From Psychrobacter arcticus 273-4 (GTDB taxonomy: Bacteria > Pseudomonadota > Gammaproteobacteria > Pseudomonadales > Moraxellaceae), in assembly GCF_000012305.1 (NCBI RefSeq), contig NC_007204.1:1116001-1180000 (forward strand): a stretch of 64,000 bases of DNA, written 5' to 3'. A model generated the notes under the pieces. That model had not been told where the DNA came from, searched no databases, and was given only the letters and a program-made list of their open reading frames with translations. Of this stretch, positions 44,914 to 53,916 are shown in pieces. A program made the translations under genes and the position numbers. Position 1 is the stretch's first letter; every line of letters starts with the position of its first letter.

Positions 44914-46851
44914 TTAGAACCAGTTATAGGTTAGTGAGGTAAAGAAGTTGGTGCCGTCAGTAGCATATTCTGTACCGAACTGATTAGACAAAGTATAGTT
45001 TTCATCAGTGAGATTATCGACACGTAAGTTAGCGCGAAGATTGGGTGTAATGTAAGCGCTGCCACTCAAATTAACTAAAGTGTAGTCATCTAACTTGGTT
45101 TGATTGCTCACGTCAGAGAATCTACTATCAGTATGTTTAGCTTCGAGGCGCACATCAAAGGTAGGTTGCTGATAACCGATATAAATTAAACCGCTATTTT
45201 GAGGACGATATACAAGGTCGTTATTATAATTAGCGCTATTGGCTGTTTTGTCTTTGGCATCTAAATAGTCATAACCTAAACCAAATAGAAACGAATTAAC
45301 ACGCCAGTCTGATATAAGGCTTAACCCTTTGATTTTTGCCTCACCAGTATTGGTATTACCGCCAATCAAATCCTCTACATCAGTATGATAGCCAGTAAGG
45401 CGTGAAATTTGATTTCCTTTATTGTACTCTACGAATAGTTCAGTATTTTTACTGGTTTCAGGCTTCAAATCTGGGTTGCTATAACCAGGATAGTATAGAT
45501 CATTAAAGGTTGGAGCGCGAAAGCCTGTCGCATAGCTAGCGCCGATTCGTACACCATCCAATGGACGTACAGCAGCGCCTATATTATAAGTACTTTCGTT
45601 ACCATATTGGGAATTATCATCAACACGGTAATTGGCTTGCAAGTCATAATAAGATTCTGATAGTTGATAGCCAACGAAAGCACTTTTGACCGTTCTGTCA
45701 TCAGGGTTATAAGCAGTTTGAACGGCAGGGTTAGGGTAACCCGAAAAATCTAAAACATCTGATGCATCTAGTTTTTGGGATAACCATTCTGCACCGATAG
45801 TCACCGTACCCGGTTGCGCATTAATTTGACTTTCTAAACGCGCTTGCTCTTGGGTGGTATCAAACTGGCTACCTTGTTGATAATTAATAGAGTTATTATC
45901 ATGTGACGTGAGTCTGTCGATACTTTGACCATAGCTGAACTTAGTGACAGTCAATGGCGTTTGATGTTGAATAAAGGCATTGGCACTGCCATTTTTTTGA
46001 TCTGAATAGGCATTTGGAAACAGAGTACCTGCAGAGTCAATATCAGTTGTAGAGTCAGAATATAAGGCACTTAGCCCTGCACTTAAAGAGTCTGAAAGCT
46101 TATGCTGCAAGCCTAAACTAGCATTGGTAGATTCAAAGCCATCATCATCAGCATTATAATCGGAAGAACTGCTATCGGCAATCGCGTTAAAACCGTCTGT
46201 TTTGTTGCGACTGACGCCCAAGCTTAATGACGAAGTATCGTTTTTAAGCTGACCTGTGACGCCTACTTGGTAGTGATTATTACTTCCGTAACCAACGCTA
46301 GTCGAAATATTAGATTGCTCTACAATATTGCCCTTGGTAAAGATTTGAATAACACCGCCCATAGCGTCAGAACCATAAATACTAGACCCTGAAGCACCGT
46401 ATAGAATTTCAATGCGATCAATTTGGTCAGCCGGTAATAAATTTAATGAAGACGTTCCTGCAGAAATAGAGCTATAGCGGATACCATCTATTAGTACAAG
46501 GACTTGCTTGCTGTCATAGCCACGCATATAAAAATTGCTAATCGTTCCCATACCACCACTTTGAGCAATATTGATACCAGGCTGATTCTTTAATACATCA
46601 GTGACTGTCTGACCTTGATAACGCTGCAATTCTTCGCTATCAATCACACGAGTCTGAGCAATCACATTACTCGTCTTAGTCGGTGTACGCGTCGCGGTCA
46701 CGACGATTTTATCAAGCTCAACTTGTGGTAGATCGCTATCACTAACAATATTGACGTCAGTAGCGGCGTTAGCGCTCATAGCAAATGCGCCAAATGCGCT
46801 TAAAATACACAACCGAAGATAGGTGGTTGAAGATGAACGTGATAAAACCAT
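44914..46851 (-). CDS. TonB-dependent outer membrane receptor, BtuB-like
   Basis: This 645-aa TonB-dependent receptor has a signal peptide (to about SANA-AT), a TonB box (DKIVVTATR), and a plug domain (TVTDVLKNQPGINIAQSGG, NFYMRGYDSKQVLVLIDGIR). A beta-barrel follows and ends in an aromatic residue (TSLTYNWF), as needed for outer membrane insertion. The plug resembles BtuB, so cobalamin is the likeliest substrate. No cobalamin riboswitch or btuCDF genes were found nearby, and other substrates remain possible. The start at ATG 46851 (GGAA upstream) replaces the TTG at 46872. Confidence 0.88.
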   Translation of the reverse strand: MVLSRSSSTTYLRLCILSAFGAFAMSANAATDVNIVSDSDLPQVELDKIVVTATRTPTKTSNVIAQTRVIDSEELQRYQGQTVTDVLKNQPGINIAQSGGMGTISNFYMRGYDSKQVLVLIDGIRYSSISAGTSSLNLLPADQIDRIEILYGASGSSIYGSDAMGGVIQIFTKGNIVEQSNISTSVGYGSNNHYQVGVTGQLKNDTSSLSLGVSRNKTDGFNAIADSSSSDYNADDDGFESTNASLGLQHKLSDSLSAGLSALYSDSTTDIDSAGTLFPNAYSDQKNGSANAFIQHQTPLTVTKFSYGQSIDRLTSHDNNSINYQQGSQFDTTQEQARLESQINAQPGTVTIGAEWLSQKLDASDVLDFSGYPNPAVQTAYNPDDRTVKSAFVGYQLSESYYDLQANYRVDDNSQYGNESTYNIGAAVRPLDGVRIGASYATGFRAPTFNDLYYPGYSNPDLKPETSKNTELFVEYNKGNQISRLTGYHTDVEDLIGGNTNTGEAKIKGLSLISDWRVNSFLFGLGYDYLDAKDKTANSANYNNDLVYRPQNSGLIYIGYQQPTFDVRLEAKHTDSRFSDVSNQTKLDDYTLVNLSGSAYITPNLRANLRVDNLTDENYTLSNQFGTEYATDGTNFFTSLTYNWF

Positions 46852-47156
46852 GTTGAATTCCAAATTAATCAAATAAAGAAGTTACAGAAGCGAAATCTGA
46901 GAAGGTAAAAATTACAAAAAGTAATAAATAGACTACATGGCGCTATTATCTATAAAAGCGCCGCATTTATAAACCACTTTCACCTAATGTTTATTCATTA
47001 TAGGATGAATATTATTCACTATCAGCTATCTTCAATTGTTTTAAGTAATGGACAGGCTATTTATAATTTTTTTGTTCACTAGTGATATTCTTTATCATCA
47101 TAATTGTTATTATAGGGCAGATTTTCCCCGTTTTTCGTTATGCGATTCATAAAGCC
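46852..47156. other. Divergent spacer btuB-like / mscS
   Basis: This AT-rich 300-bp spacer lies between divergent genes. I saw no riboswitch-like conserved B12 box and no convincing promoter pair. Part of it may belong to the channel gene if its start is upstream of 47157. Confidence 0.4.
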
Positions 47157-49109
47157 ATGAGGTTTGTTTTGTTTATTAAGCGTCGTCTGAGTACTACTGC
47201 CGTGCCATCTTTATCGATGTCATTGATGAAATTACCATTAATCGTGATGACTCTACTTGTCGCTATGGCACTCAGTGTCATCTCGCAGCCTAGTGCGTTG
47301 GCAGCTGAGGCGAGCATACTGGGTGTGGGTGGTACTAAAACTGAGGAAGGGGATGGCACATCGATACCTGATTCATTCGGACGCGATACGCCTCGACATA
47401 CCGTTCAAGGATTTATTGCAGCATTGGGTGAAAATGATTATCTGCTCGCCAGTAACTATCTCAATCTATCTAAAGCTGATAATCCAACCACTGTCGTCCG
47501 TCAGTTTAAGCAAGCACTCGATGCAGGTGGTCGTTTTCAGGCTGATTTGCAGATTAATAACACGCCTGAAGGCAATTTAACCGATCAACTACCGCCAAGC
47601 CAAGAAAATGTCGGTGTCATCAAAGTCAGTGATACAAGCATTCCTTTGCTACTTGAAAGAGTGGTGTCGCAAGAAGGCGAGCAATACTGGCAGTTTTCTA
47701 CTGATACGCTCAGCTCAATACCAGAGGCAATAGAGAACTATAAGCCGACTTTGGTTTCTCGTTATACCATTGATTCACTAGAAGGTAAAAAGCTCTTTGG
47801 TTATCAGTTGGCTGATTTGGTTGCAGCTTTGGCGATAACTGTCAGTAGTTTTTTATTCACCTACATCGTCGTATGGCTACTGTATCATTTATTGGAAATC
47901 ACTTACCCTCGTGTCCGTGATGTGCCGCTGCCATTGCCAGATAAAGTTATATTGCCGCTAGCGGTGGTGATTATGGCGCTGATTTTGTCTGAGGTGATGG
48001 TTTATGCTGGGGTGTCAGTGACCCTGCGCGAGCCGGTCAACCGCTTCGCTGAGATTGCTTCGTGGGTGGCAATAACGTGGTTGTTATTACGCATTATCGA
48101 TGCCTTATTTACCCGTGCAGTGAATTTAAGCTATAAGAAAAACTATACTGAACGGGTCTCGATTTTGGGACTATTACGCAAAGTCGTCAAAGCGCTATTA
48201 TTGATATTTGCAGTCATCGTCACTTTCGGTAACTTGGGCTTTGACTTAACGACTGGTATTGCTGCATTAGGGGTAGGGGGTTTAGCCTTAGCATTAGGTG
48301 CGCAAAAGACCATCGAAAACTTAGTCGGCAGTGTGGTAGTGGTGGCAGATTCGCCTGTGCGTATCGGTGACTATTGTAAATTTGGTACGTATGAGGGCAC
48401 CGTCATCGATATTGGTATTCGCTCATCGCGCGTGCGTACCTTGACCCGTACTATCGTCACGGTACCTAACGGTGATTTTTCATCAATGCAAATTGAAAAC
48501 TTTACCTCACGTGACATGTTTCGCTTTTTACATCAACTATATATCAAGCGTACCGCTGATATTAATGTTGTGTTTAAGATGGTAAAACACTTGGATGAGT
48601 TTTTGGATAAGCATGAATTGACCAATCAAGAATGGAATCAAGTCAATATCTTAGAGTTGCGTCAAGATAGTTATATTATTCAGCTACAAGCCTATATCAA
48701 TGCCACTGGTATCATCGAATTCTATGAAAAACAAGACCGGTTATTCGTTGATTTGTTAATGCAAGTTAGGCAATATGATGTAGAGCATGCTTTGCCAACA
48801 CAGCAGCTGATTGTCAAGCAACCAGAGCTTCAGGCTCAATTAGAAAATGAAAATGAAGAAGGCGAGACCGTTGATCATAAAGATGACAAAAAAATTGCTA
48901 CTGATAACAAGTCAAAAGTCGTTCATTTAAACAAAGATAGTGATGCTGTTGATACGGAAAATGAAAATAAGCAGCCAGAGCCTGAACCAAAAAGGGATTT
49001 GTTAGACAGTAGATATAAAGCTATTCATAAAAGCAGCGGTCATACGTTAGCTCGATTAAAATTCAAACAGGTAAAAAATAGCTTTAGATTCCCAAGAGCA
49101 AAAAAGTAA
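47157..49109 (+). CDS. MscS-type mechanosensitive channel
   Basis: This large MscS homologue (650 aa from ATG 47157; the frame is open back to a GTG at 47082) has a signal-like N-terminal segment ending near ALA and a periplasmic region. Several membrane helices follow, then the pore-lining helix GVGGLALALGAQKTIENLVG and the beta domain VRIGDYCKFGTYEGTVIDIG. A cytoplasmic domain precedes a long acidic Glu/Asp/Lys-rich tail. Such channels release solutes on osmotic downshift. The stop codon TAA lies inside the adjoining hairpin repeat, so the C-terminal end was probably remodelled by its insertion. Confidence 0.92.
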   Translation: MRFVLFIKRRLSTTAVPSLSMSLMKLPLIVMTLLVAMALSVISQPSALAAEASILGVGGTKTEEGDGTSIPDSFGRDTPRHTVQGFIAALGENDYLLASNYLNLSKADNPTTVVRQFKQALDAGGRFQADLQINNTPEGNLTDQLPPSQENVGVIKVSDTSIPLLLERVVSQEGEQYWQFSTDTLSSIPEAIENYKPTLVSRYTIDSLEGKKLFGYQLADLVAALAITVSSFLFTYIVVWLLYHLLEITYPRVRDVPLPLPDKVILPLAVVIMALILSEVMVYAGVSVTLREPVNRFAEIASWVAITWLLLRIIDALFTRAVNLSYKKNYTERVSILGLLRKVVKALLLIFAVIVTFGNLGFDLTTGIAALGVGGLALALGAQKTIENLVGSVVVVADSPVRIGDYCKFGTYEGTVIDIGIRSSRVRTLTRTIVTVPNGDFSSMQIENFTSRDMFRFLHQLYIKRTADINVVFKMVKHLDEFLDKHELTNQEWNQVNILELRQDSYIIQLQAYINATGIIEFYEKQDRLFVDLLMQVRQYDVEHALPTQQLIVKQPELQAQLENENEEGETVDHKDDKKIATDNKSKVVHLNKDSDAVDTENENKQPEPEPKRDLLDSRYKAIHKSSGHTLARLKFKQVKNSFRFPRAKK

Positions 49110-49228
49110 TATCGATACAACACGTACTACTGGTGCAAATTTTTCTTGCTTGCTGTGCCTACGCAGACAGAGGCTGCAAAAAATTTACACCAGCAATACG
49201 GTAGCGACTTTAAAGTATTTCAACGATA
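49100..49228 (-). repeat. 138-bp family hairpin repeat, copy 8 (left end eroded)
   Basis: The copy begins at AAAAGTAATATCGATAC; the terminal TATAGTCGGTG is missing or mutated beyond recognition where it meets the mscS coding end. Core and right side (to CAACGATA) are canonical. Confidence 0.9.
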
Positions 49229-49258
49229 GTTATTAAACACATTGACGATTTTTTGACA

Positions 49259-49288
49259 TAAAAAAGGACTGCTTATTGGCAGTCCTCT
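49259..49288 (-). terminator. Terminator after the Smr-domain gene
   Basis: The stem AGGACTGC/GCAGTCCT has a 6-nt loop and a minus-strand T-run (TTTTTTATG), about 20 bp past the gene's stop at 49307. Confidence 0.85.
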
Positions 49289-49306
49289 TATGGTTTATAC
49301 TAAAAC

Positions 49307-50038
49307 TTATTCGGCATCAGTTTTGGTTTTTTTTAGTAGGACCAATACCGCGCCATTGCCACCATCTTTTGGCGGGGCTGAGCAAAATGCCAGCACTTCT
49401 GGCAATTGACGTAACCAACCGTTGATGCAGGTTTTTAGAATCGCTTCACTGCCTTTACCGTGGACAATTTTTACTGACGTTTCATTGTTTTGCTTTGCTT
49501 GACTCAGTAGCTGAGTCATCGCCACACGCGCTTCTTCGATAGTGCAGCCATGAATATCTACGGCATCATACCAACGCAATTTACCTTGTTTTAACTGGGT
49601 GAAAATCTTGTTTTGTAGCGTAGGGTTTTTATAAGATAAGTAGGCTTCGCCCGCAACAGGGTTCAATAAAGCCTGCATATCTGATAAACCTGCGCCCAAG
49701 TCACTCGCTTCACCACCTTGAGCTGCTGCACGTTTAGACAGTGTCGCTGCATCAGGCTTTTTGGCTTTTGCTGCATTGGCCGGTGAGCGCACGTTTTTAT
49801 CATCGAGCTGATTGACGCCATGCATCGCTTGCATAAACAATACTTTATCATCGTCGATATGTTCAGAGTCCATCTGCTTGACGGTTCTTTTGACTTGCTT
49901 TTGAGTCAATAGCGACACAGGTTCAGTCGGCTTACCATCGTCGCCATCAGGTGACACAGTATCACGACCTTTACTCAATTGACCTTTCAGCTCTTTAAGT
50001 TGGTCTTGCATTTCTTTTGAAAATAGAGAGTTTGACAT
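49307..50038 (-). CDS. Smr/MutS2-domain protein
   Basis: This 243-aa protein carries a C-terminal Smr domain: DIHGCTIEEARVAMTQLL, KIVHGKGS, LPEVLAFCSAPPKDGGNGAVLVLL. The conserved DxH and HGxG elements are typical of nucleic-acid nicking or binding Smr proteins. The N-terminal half is low complexity and charged. The frame reaches 50098, but ATG 50038 gives the natural start MSNSLFSKEMQDQL. trpC lies upstream on the same strand, about 110 bp away; no functional link is evident. Confidence 0.9.
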   Translation of the reverse strand: MSNSLFSKEMQDQLKELKGQLSKGRDTVSPDGDDGKPTEPVSLLTQKQVKRTVKQMDSEHIDDDKVLFMQAMHGVNQLDDKNVRSPANAAKAKKPDAATLSKRAAAQGGEASDLGAGLSDMQALLNPVAGEAYLSYKNPTLQNKIFTQLKQGKLRWYDAVDIHGCTIEEARVAMTQLLSQAKQNNETSVKIVHGKGSEAILKTCINGWLRQLPEVLAFCSAPPKDGGNGAVLVLLKKTKTDAE

Positions 50039-50150
50039 AATAGTTAACGTATCGTTGGTTAGTGAATAAATGATTAATTGAATGAGTGCTAAAGGCAATC
50101 AAGGCGATTGCTACTGTCATGCTGATTTTGTTTAAACTATCTTATTTACT

Positions 50151-51038
50151 TTACGCCTGTGCTGCGACGCTCGCAAGTAAGGATTGTAATGCTTGTCCGG
50201 GATGATCGGTCTTCATAAATTGCTCACCGATTAAAAAATGCTGGATATTATGGCTTAACATCATACGGATATCATTACTGCTATGGATGCCACTCTCAGT
50301 CACAATAAGCGGACGTTGTAGACTGTCATTGGGATTGGCAGAAAATGCATCATCAATGGCAAGCTCGCGTAATAGGGCGTTCTTTAAATCAAGTGTCGTC
50401 TGCAAATCCACATCAAAGGTATTTAAATCACGGTTATTGATACCGTAGATGTTGTGCTCTGAATGTGGCAATCGTAGGGCACGCTCAAGCTCTTCTGCCG
50501 TATGCACTTCTATCAACACATCCATACCAAGCTCGATGCTTAGCGCATGCAGCTCTTGCACCTGTGCATCATCAAGGCACGCCATAATCAGTAATATACA
50601 ATCTGCGCCGAGTAGATATGACTGATAAATCTGATAGACATCAATCATAAAGTCTTTACGTAATATCGGTAGGCGACAAGCTTCACGTGCTTGGATCAAA
50701 TAGCTATCATCACCTTGGAAGTAGTCACGATCAGTCAAAACAGACAGACAGCTTGCGCCTGCTTGCTCATACTGCTTAGCAAATAAGGCAGGAGCAAAGT
50801 TGTGATTGATAATACCTTTAGAAGGCGAGGCTTTTTTTATCTCAGCAATAATACCGATATCAGCGCCACGCAGGGCACTAGCAAAACCGCGACGAGGTTG
50901 TTTATCCGCTGCGACTTTCTCTTGTAAGTCTTCAAGTGATAACAACTTACGAGCAGCAGCCACTTCGTCATGTTTGGTAGCAACGATACGCTGCAATACT
51001 GAAGGAATATTTGAGCGGACTGTCGTATTGGTAGTCAT
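50151..51038 (-). CDS. trpC: Indole-3-glycerol phosphate synthase
   Basis: TrpC closes the indole ring in tryptophan synthesis. The TIM-barrel landmarks are IIAEIKKASPSKG (catalytic Lys), VLTDRDYFQG, LRKDFMIDVYQIYQ, GINNRDLNTFDVDL and VTESGI. The start at ATG 51038 replaces a TTG at 51050; about 295 aa. It is the monofunctional form. It is the last gene of trpG-trpD-trpC, but a divergent hairpin repeat sits between trpD and trpC. Confidence 0.96.
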   Translation of the reverse strand: MTTNTTVRSNIPSVLQRIVATKHDEVAAARKLLSLEDLQEKVAADKQPRRGFASALRGADIGIIAEIKKASPSKGIINHNFAPALFAKQYEQAGASCLSVLTDRDYFQGDDSYLIQAREACRLPILRKDFMIDVYQIYQSYLLGADCILLIMACLDDAQVQELHALSIELGMDVLIEVHTAEELERALRLPHSEHNIYGINNRDLNTFDVDLQTTLDLKNALLRELAIDDAFSANPNDSLQRPLIVTESGIHSSNDIRMMLSHNIQHFLIGEQFMKTDHPGQALQSLLASVAAQA

Positions 51039-51077
51039 AGCGGTATCCAAATTTGATTAAATATAAAAAAGCAATAA

Positions 51078-51223
51078 TATAGTTGATTCCAAATAAAGTA
51101 GATACATCATGTTTTGACGCGGCACTGGTATAAAATTTTCTGGCGTGCTGTGCCTGCGCAGACAGAGGCTGCAAAAAATTCATTCCAGTCCCGCTGTATC
51201 GTTTTTATACTGGGCTTACTATA
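51078..51223 (-). repeat. Hairpin repeat, copy 9, divergent subtype 3
   Basis: This 146-bp relative starts TATAGTTGATTCC. The core GTGCTGTGCCTGCGCAGACA and on is kept, but the arms are new (GCGGCACTGGTATAAAATTTT/AAAAAATTCATTCCAGTCCCGC) and still mostly complementary. It lies in the trpD-trpC spacer. Confidence 0.82.
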
Positions 51224-51325
51224 GCGTGAACTGTGTACTGATACATTTAAAGTATCAGCACAAATAAAGCGACATCACAAACAAAGTAACATCATAAAAA
51301 GCAACATTATAAAAAATAAGCGCCG

Positions 51326-52465
51326 TTAATTTTGCGCTGCTAGCTGCTGCGTATAGTGCGCCAGAGACTCAAGCTTGACTAAAGCATCGCCATTTTGGAT
51401 GATTTTTTGTGCATGACTCACGCCGTTTGGATAGTTGCTGGCAAGTCCGGCAGTATATATCGCAGCACCTGCATTTAAGGCAATCATATCACGCGCTTTA
51501 AGCACTGCGCGGTCATGTGTCTCTACACCTGATAAAGCAGCGCGTATTAGCTCAAGGCTCTGTGCTGGTGAATCTACATCAAGCCCAATAAGAGTTTGTG
51601 ACTCAATGCCCGCATCCTCTGGCATCATCTCGTAGACGGAAATTTCGCCATCTTTTAATTCAGCCACCGTCGTCGATGTTGCAAGGCTGATTTCATCCAA
51701 CCCATCTTTTGCACCGACGACCATCACATGGCGCGCACCAAGGTTTTTCATCACCTTTGCCAAAGGTTCACATAACTGCGCGGTAAAGACGCCAATCACC
51801 AAATTGGGCGTACCAGCAGGATTAGTGAGTGGACCTAAAATATTAAAAATCGTTCTAGATTTTAGCTCGCGGCGTACCGGATTGGCATAACGCATGGCGC
51901 TATGGTGGTTTGGCGCAAACAAAAAACCAATACCTTGCTCTTCGATACAGGCTTGCGCTTGCTCAGGCGTCAGCGATAGACTGATACCGGCTTGCTCAAG
52001 CAAATCCGAGCTACCAGATTTGGTTGAAACCCCGCGGTTACCATGTTTGGCAACTTGTGCACCTGCTGCTGCTGCGACCAACGCTGCCGCTGTGGACACG
52101 TTAAACAAGTTAGCGCCATCGCCTCCTGTACCGACGATATCAACCATATAGCGACAGTCTTTTGGGGCAATATTGGCAGCTAATGCACGCATGGCACTCG
52201 CCGAGGCAGTAATTTCATCAATTGATTCGCCTTTCATGCGAAGACCGGTCAAGATAGCGCCCATCATGGCATCGCTACATCTGCCTTGCATGATGATTAG
52301 CATCACTTGATACATCTCATCAAAGGTCAGATCAATATGTTGAAAAATTCTACCTAATGCGCTGGTCAGTAGCTCATGGATACTATCATCTGACAGCTGA
52401 TGGATATCTTCTGTGGTACGGGTCACATTTGAAAGTACAGTCTGCAAAGGAGCAGTGGTCATCAT
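51326..52465 (-). CDS. trpD: Anthranilate phosphoribosyltransferase
   Basis: TrpD transfers phosphoribosyl from PRPP to anthranilate. Signature sequences are DIVGTGGDGANLFNVSTAAALVAAAAG (PRPP loop), KHGNRGVSTKSGSSDLLE and FLFAPNHHSAMRYANPVRRELKSRTIFNILGPLTNPA. The 379-aa length includes a short N-terminal extension. It lies 45 bp downstream of trpG and 290 bp upstream of trpC. Confidence 0.96.
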   Translation of the reverse strand: MMTTAPLQTVLSNVTRTTEDIHQLSDDSIHELLTSALGRIFQHIDLTFDEMYQVMLIIMQGRCSDAMMGAILTGLRMKGESIDEITASASAMRALAANIAPKDCRYMVDIVGTGGDGANLFNVSTAAALVAAAAGAQVAKHGNRGVSTKSGSSDLLEQAGISLSLTPEQAQACIEEQGIGFLFAPNHHSAMRYANPVRRELKSRTIFNILGPLTNPAGTPNLVIGVFTAQLCEPLAKVMKNLGARHVMVVGAKDGLDEISLATSTTVAELKDGEISVYEMMPEDAGIESQTLIGLDVDSPAQSLELIRAALSGVETHDRAVLKARDMIALNAGAAIYTAGLASNYPNGVSHAQKIIQNGDALVKLESLAHYTQQLAAQN

Positions 52466-52510
52466 ATTCTCACTTATTATTATTTTAAATTTTGAAACAA
52501 CGATTAGCGG

Positions 52511-53134
52511 CTAGCCCACCTGTGGCAAACTATCGCTGTCTATCACAGCCAAATGATGCGCCTGTAAAAAGTTATTAAGCAGCTGATAGCCGGCCTCGCT
52601 TAAAATAGACTCAGGATGAAACTGCACCCCTTCAATGGCAAAATCGCGGTGACGAATACCCATGATTTCCTCCATACTGCCATCGATATGTTGTGTCCAA
52701 GCAGTGACCTCAAAGCCTTCCGGCAAGCTTGACTTATCAATGATCAGTGAGTGATAGCGGGTAAACTGTGCAGGATTGGGTAAATCTATAAACACGCCTT
52801 GTCCATTATGATAAATAGCAGATAAGCGTCCGTGCATCACTTCACTTGCTTTGACTATTTTGCCGCCAAACGCCTGTCCGATAGCCTGATGACCCAAGCA
52901 GATACCCAATATCGGTATAATACCTTTAAAAGTATCAATCAATTCAAGTGAGATGCCAGCGCTATCAGGAGTGCAAGGTCCAGGACCGATAACGATGGCG
53001 TCAGGCGCAAGCACTTTTATTTGCTCAATGGTAATCTCATCATTACGACAGACGGTGATGTCCTGCTGCAATTCACCGAAGTACTGTACAATATTGTACG
53101 TAAAGCTGTCGTAATTATCGATCATCAGAATCAT
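52511..53134 (-). CDS. trpG: Anthranilate synthase glutaminase subunit
   Basis: TrpG is the class I glutamine amidotransferase that supplies ammonia to TrpE, and probably also serves PabB. The triad is Cys in [15 protein letters not shown] and His-Glu in VQFHPESIL, with the N-terminal [17 protein letters not shown]. The 207-aa length is slightly above the usual 195. It starts the trpG-trpD-trpC transcript. trpE is elsewhere, as is usual in Moraxellaceae and pseudomonads. No Trp codon run for attenuation is visible upstream. Confidence 0.95.
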   Translation of the reverse strand: MILMIDNYDSFTYNIVQYFGELQQDITVCRNDEITIEQIKVLAPDAIVIGPGPCTPDSAGISLELIDTFKGIIPILGICLGHQAIGQAFGGKIVKASEVMHGRLSAIYHNGQGVFIDLPNPAQFTRYHSLIIDKSSLPEGFEVTAWTQHIDGSMEEIMGIRHRDFAIEGVQFHPESILSEAGYQLLNNFLQAHHLAVIDSDSLPQVG

Positions 53135-53412
53135 GAGGGCTTCAACTTATTGAGATGCTTGCTTTTAGTATTCATTAATTAGCGTTGATTAATAAATCTT
53201 TATGACGGTTTTTGCAGGTGGCTTTTGTCAGTTACTTAAGATTAAAGGTTTTATAACCTCGTTATCTTAACATTATTTTGCAGTCTATCAAATGTGATGG
53301 TTCTATAGGTTTAGTGTCGATAGATAAAAGTATGCTTAATCGTCAATGGAAAGGCAAACGGGTATCATTGCCACTGCTTAAAAAAAATATTTTTTCAAAA
53401 ATACTTTGGTAA

Positions 53413-53429
53413 TGTGCTATTACGGTGCA
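53413..53429. promoter_or_regulatory. NtrC-like site 1 upstream of glnA
   Basis: TGTGCTATTACGGTGCA matches the NtrC dyad GCAC-N7-GTGC in its right half and weakly in its left. It is centred 42 bp (about four helical turns) from site 2. Confidence 0.5.
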
Positions 53430-53454
53430 TATGCACTGAATGTATTCTTGGTAA

Positions 53455-53471
53455 TGCACTTTTATAGTGCT
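53455..53471. promoter_or_regulatory. NtrC-like site 2 upstream of glnA
   Basis: TGCACTTTTATAGTGCT contains GCAC-N7-GTGC, the NtrC enhancer dyad, about 170 bp upstream of the sigma-54 promoter. Confidence 0.65.
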
Positions 53472-53625
53472 AACATTACAATGTTAAATCAAAAATTTTT
53501 ATTGCTAGAAGCAAATTTGAGACGTTGGTTTTTCTTAAAAATAAGACTAAATTTGGTTTAACTATTTGTATTTATTAGTAATAATTTAAATATCTGATGC
53601 TCTAGAATATTAAAGTTAATTAGAT

Positions 53626-53641
53626 TGGCATGGCTGTTGCA
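53626..53641 (+). promoter_or_regulatory. Sigma-54 promoter of glnA
   Basis: TGGCATGGCTGTTGCA matches the -24/-12 consensus TGGCACG-N4-TTGCA with a single mismatch and correct GG-N10-GC spacing. It places transcription start near 53652, with a leader of about 265 nt before glnA. Confidence 0.8.
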
Positions 53642-53916
53642 GCTTTCTAGGGTACAAGTATCTTGTATAGCAGAATATTTATCAATCAGCGTATGAAGAG
53701 TGCAACATTGTTAGCGAGATATTGCTAAAATAGCAATTGTATTTGTCTGATTGATAAAAATGTGTCATTAATAATAAAGACGGATACTGACTAACGGATA
53801 CTGACTATTAGTATGAATAACGAGTAAACATCGTTATCTTCAATCTCAGTACGGTTCAGTAATACAAAGCCATTACCATAATTTTAGTACCATGATAATC
53901 ACAAGGGAAACTATCT

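Larger units (their letters stand above)
53135..53916. other. 782-bp regulatory spacer trpG / glnA
   Basis: This AT-rich divergent spacer contains the two NtrC-like sites, the sigma-54 promoter and a long glnA leader. No open frame with a ribosome site was found. The trpG promoter must lie at the left end but was not resolved. Confidence 0.6.

Noticed and set aside
46852-47156. Possible cobalamin riboswitch upstream of the BtuB-like gene
   Set aside because: I could not find the conserved B12 box or a suitable fold in the short AT-rich spacer.
53135-53300. Possible trp attenuator upstream of trpG
   Set aside because: There is no leader peptide with tandem Trp codons and no alternative terminator hairpin.
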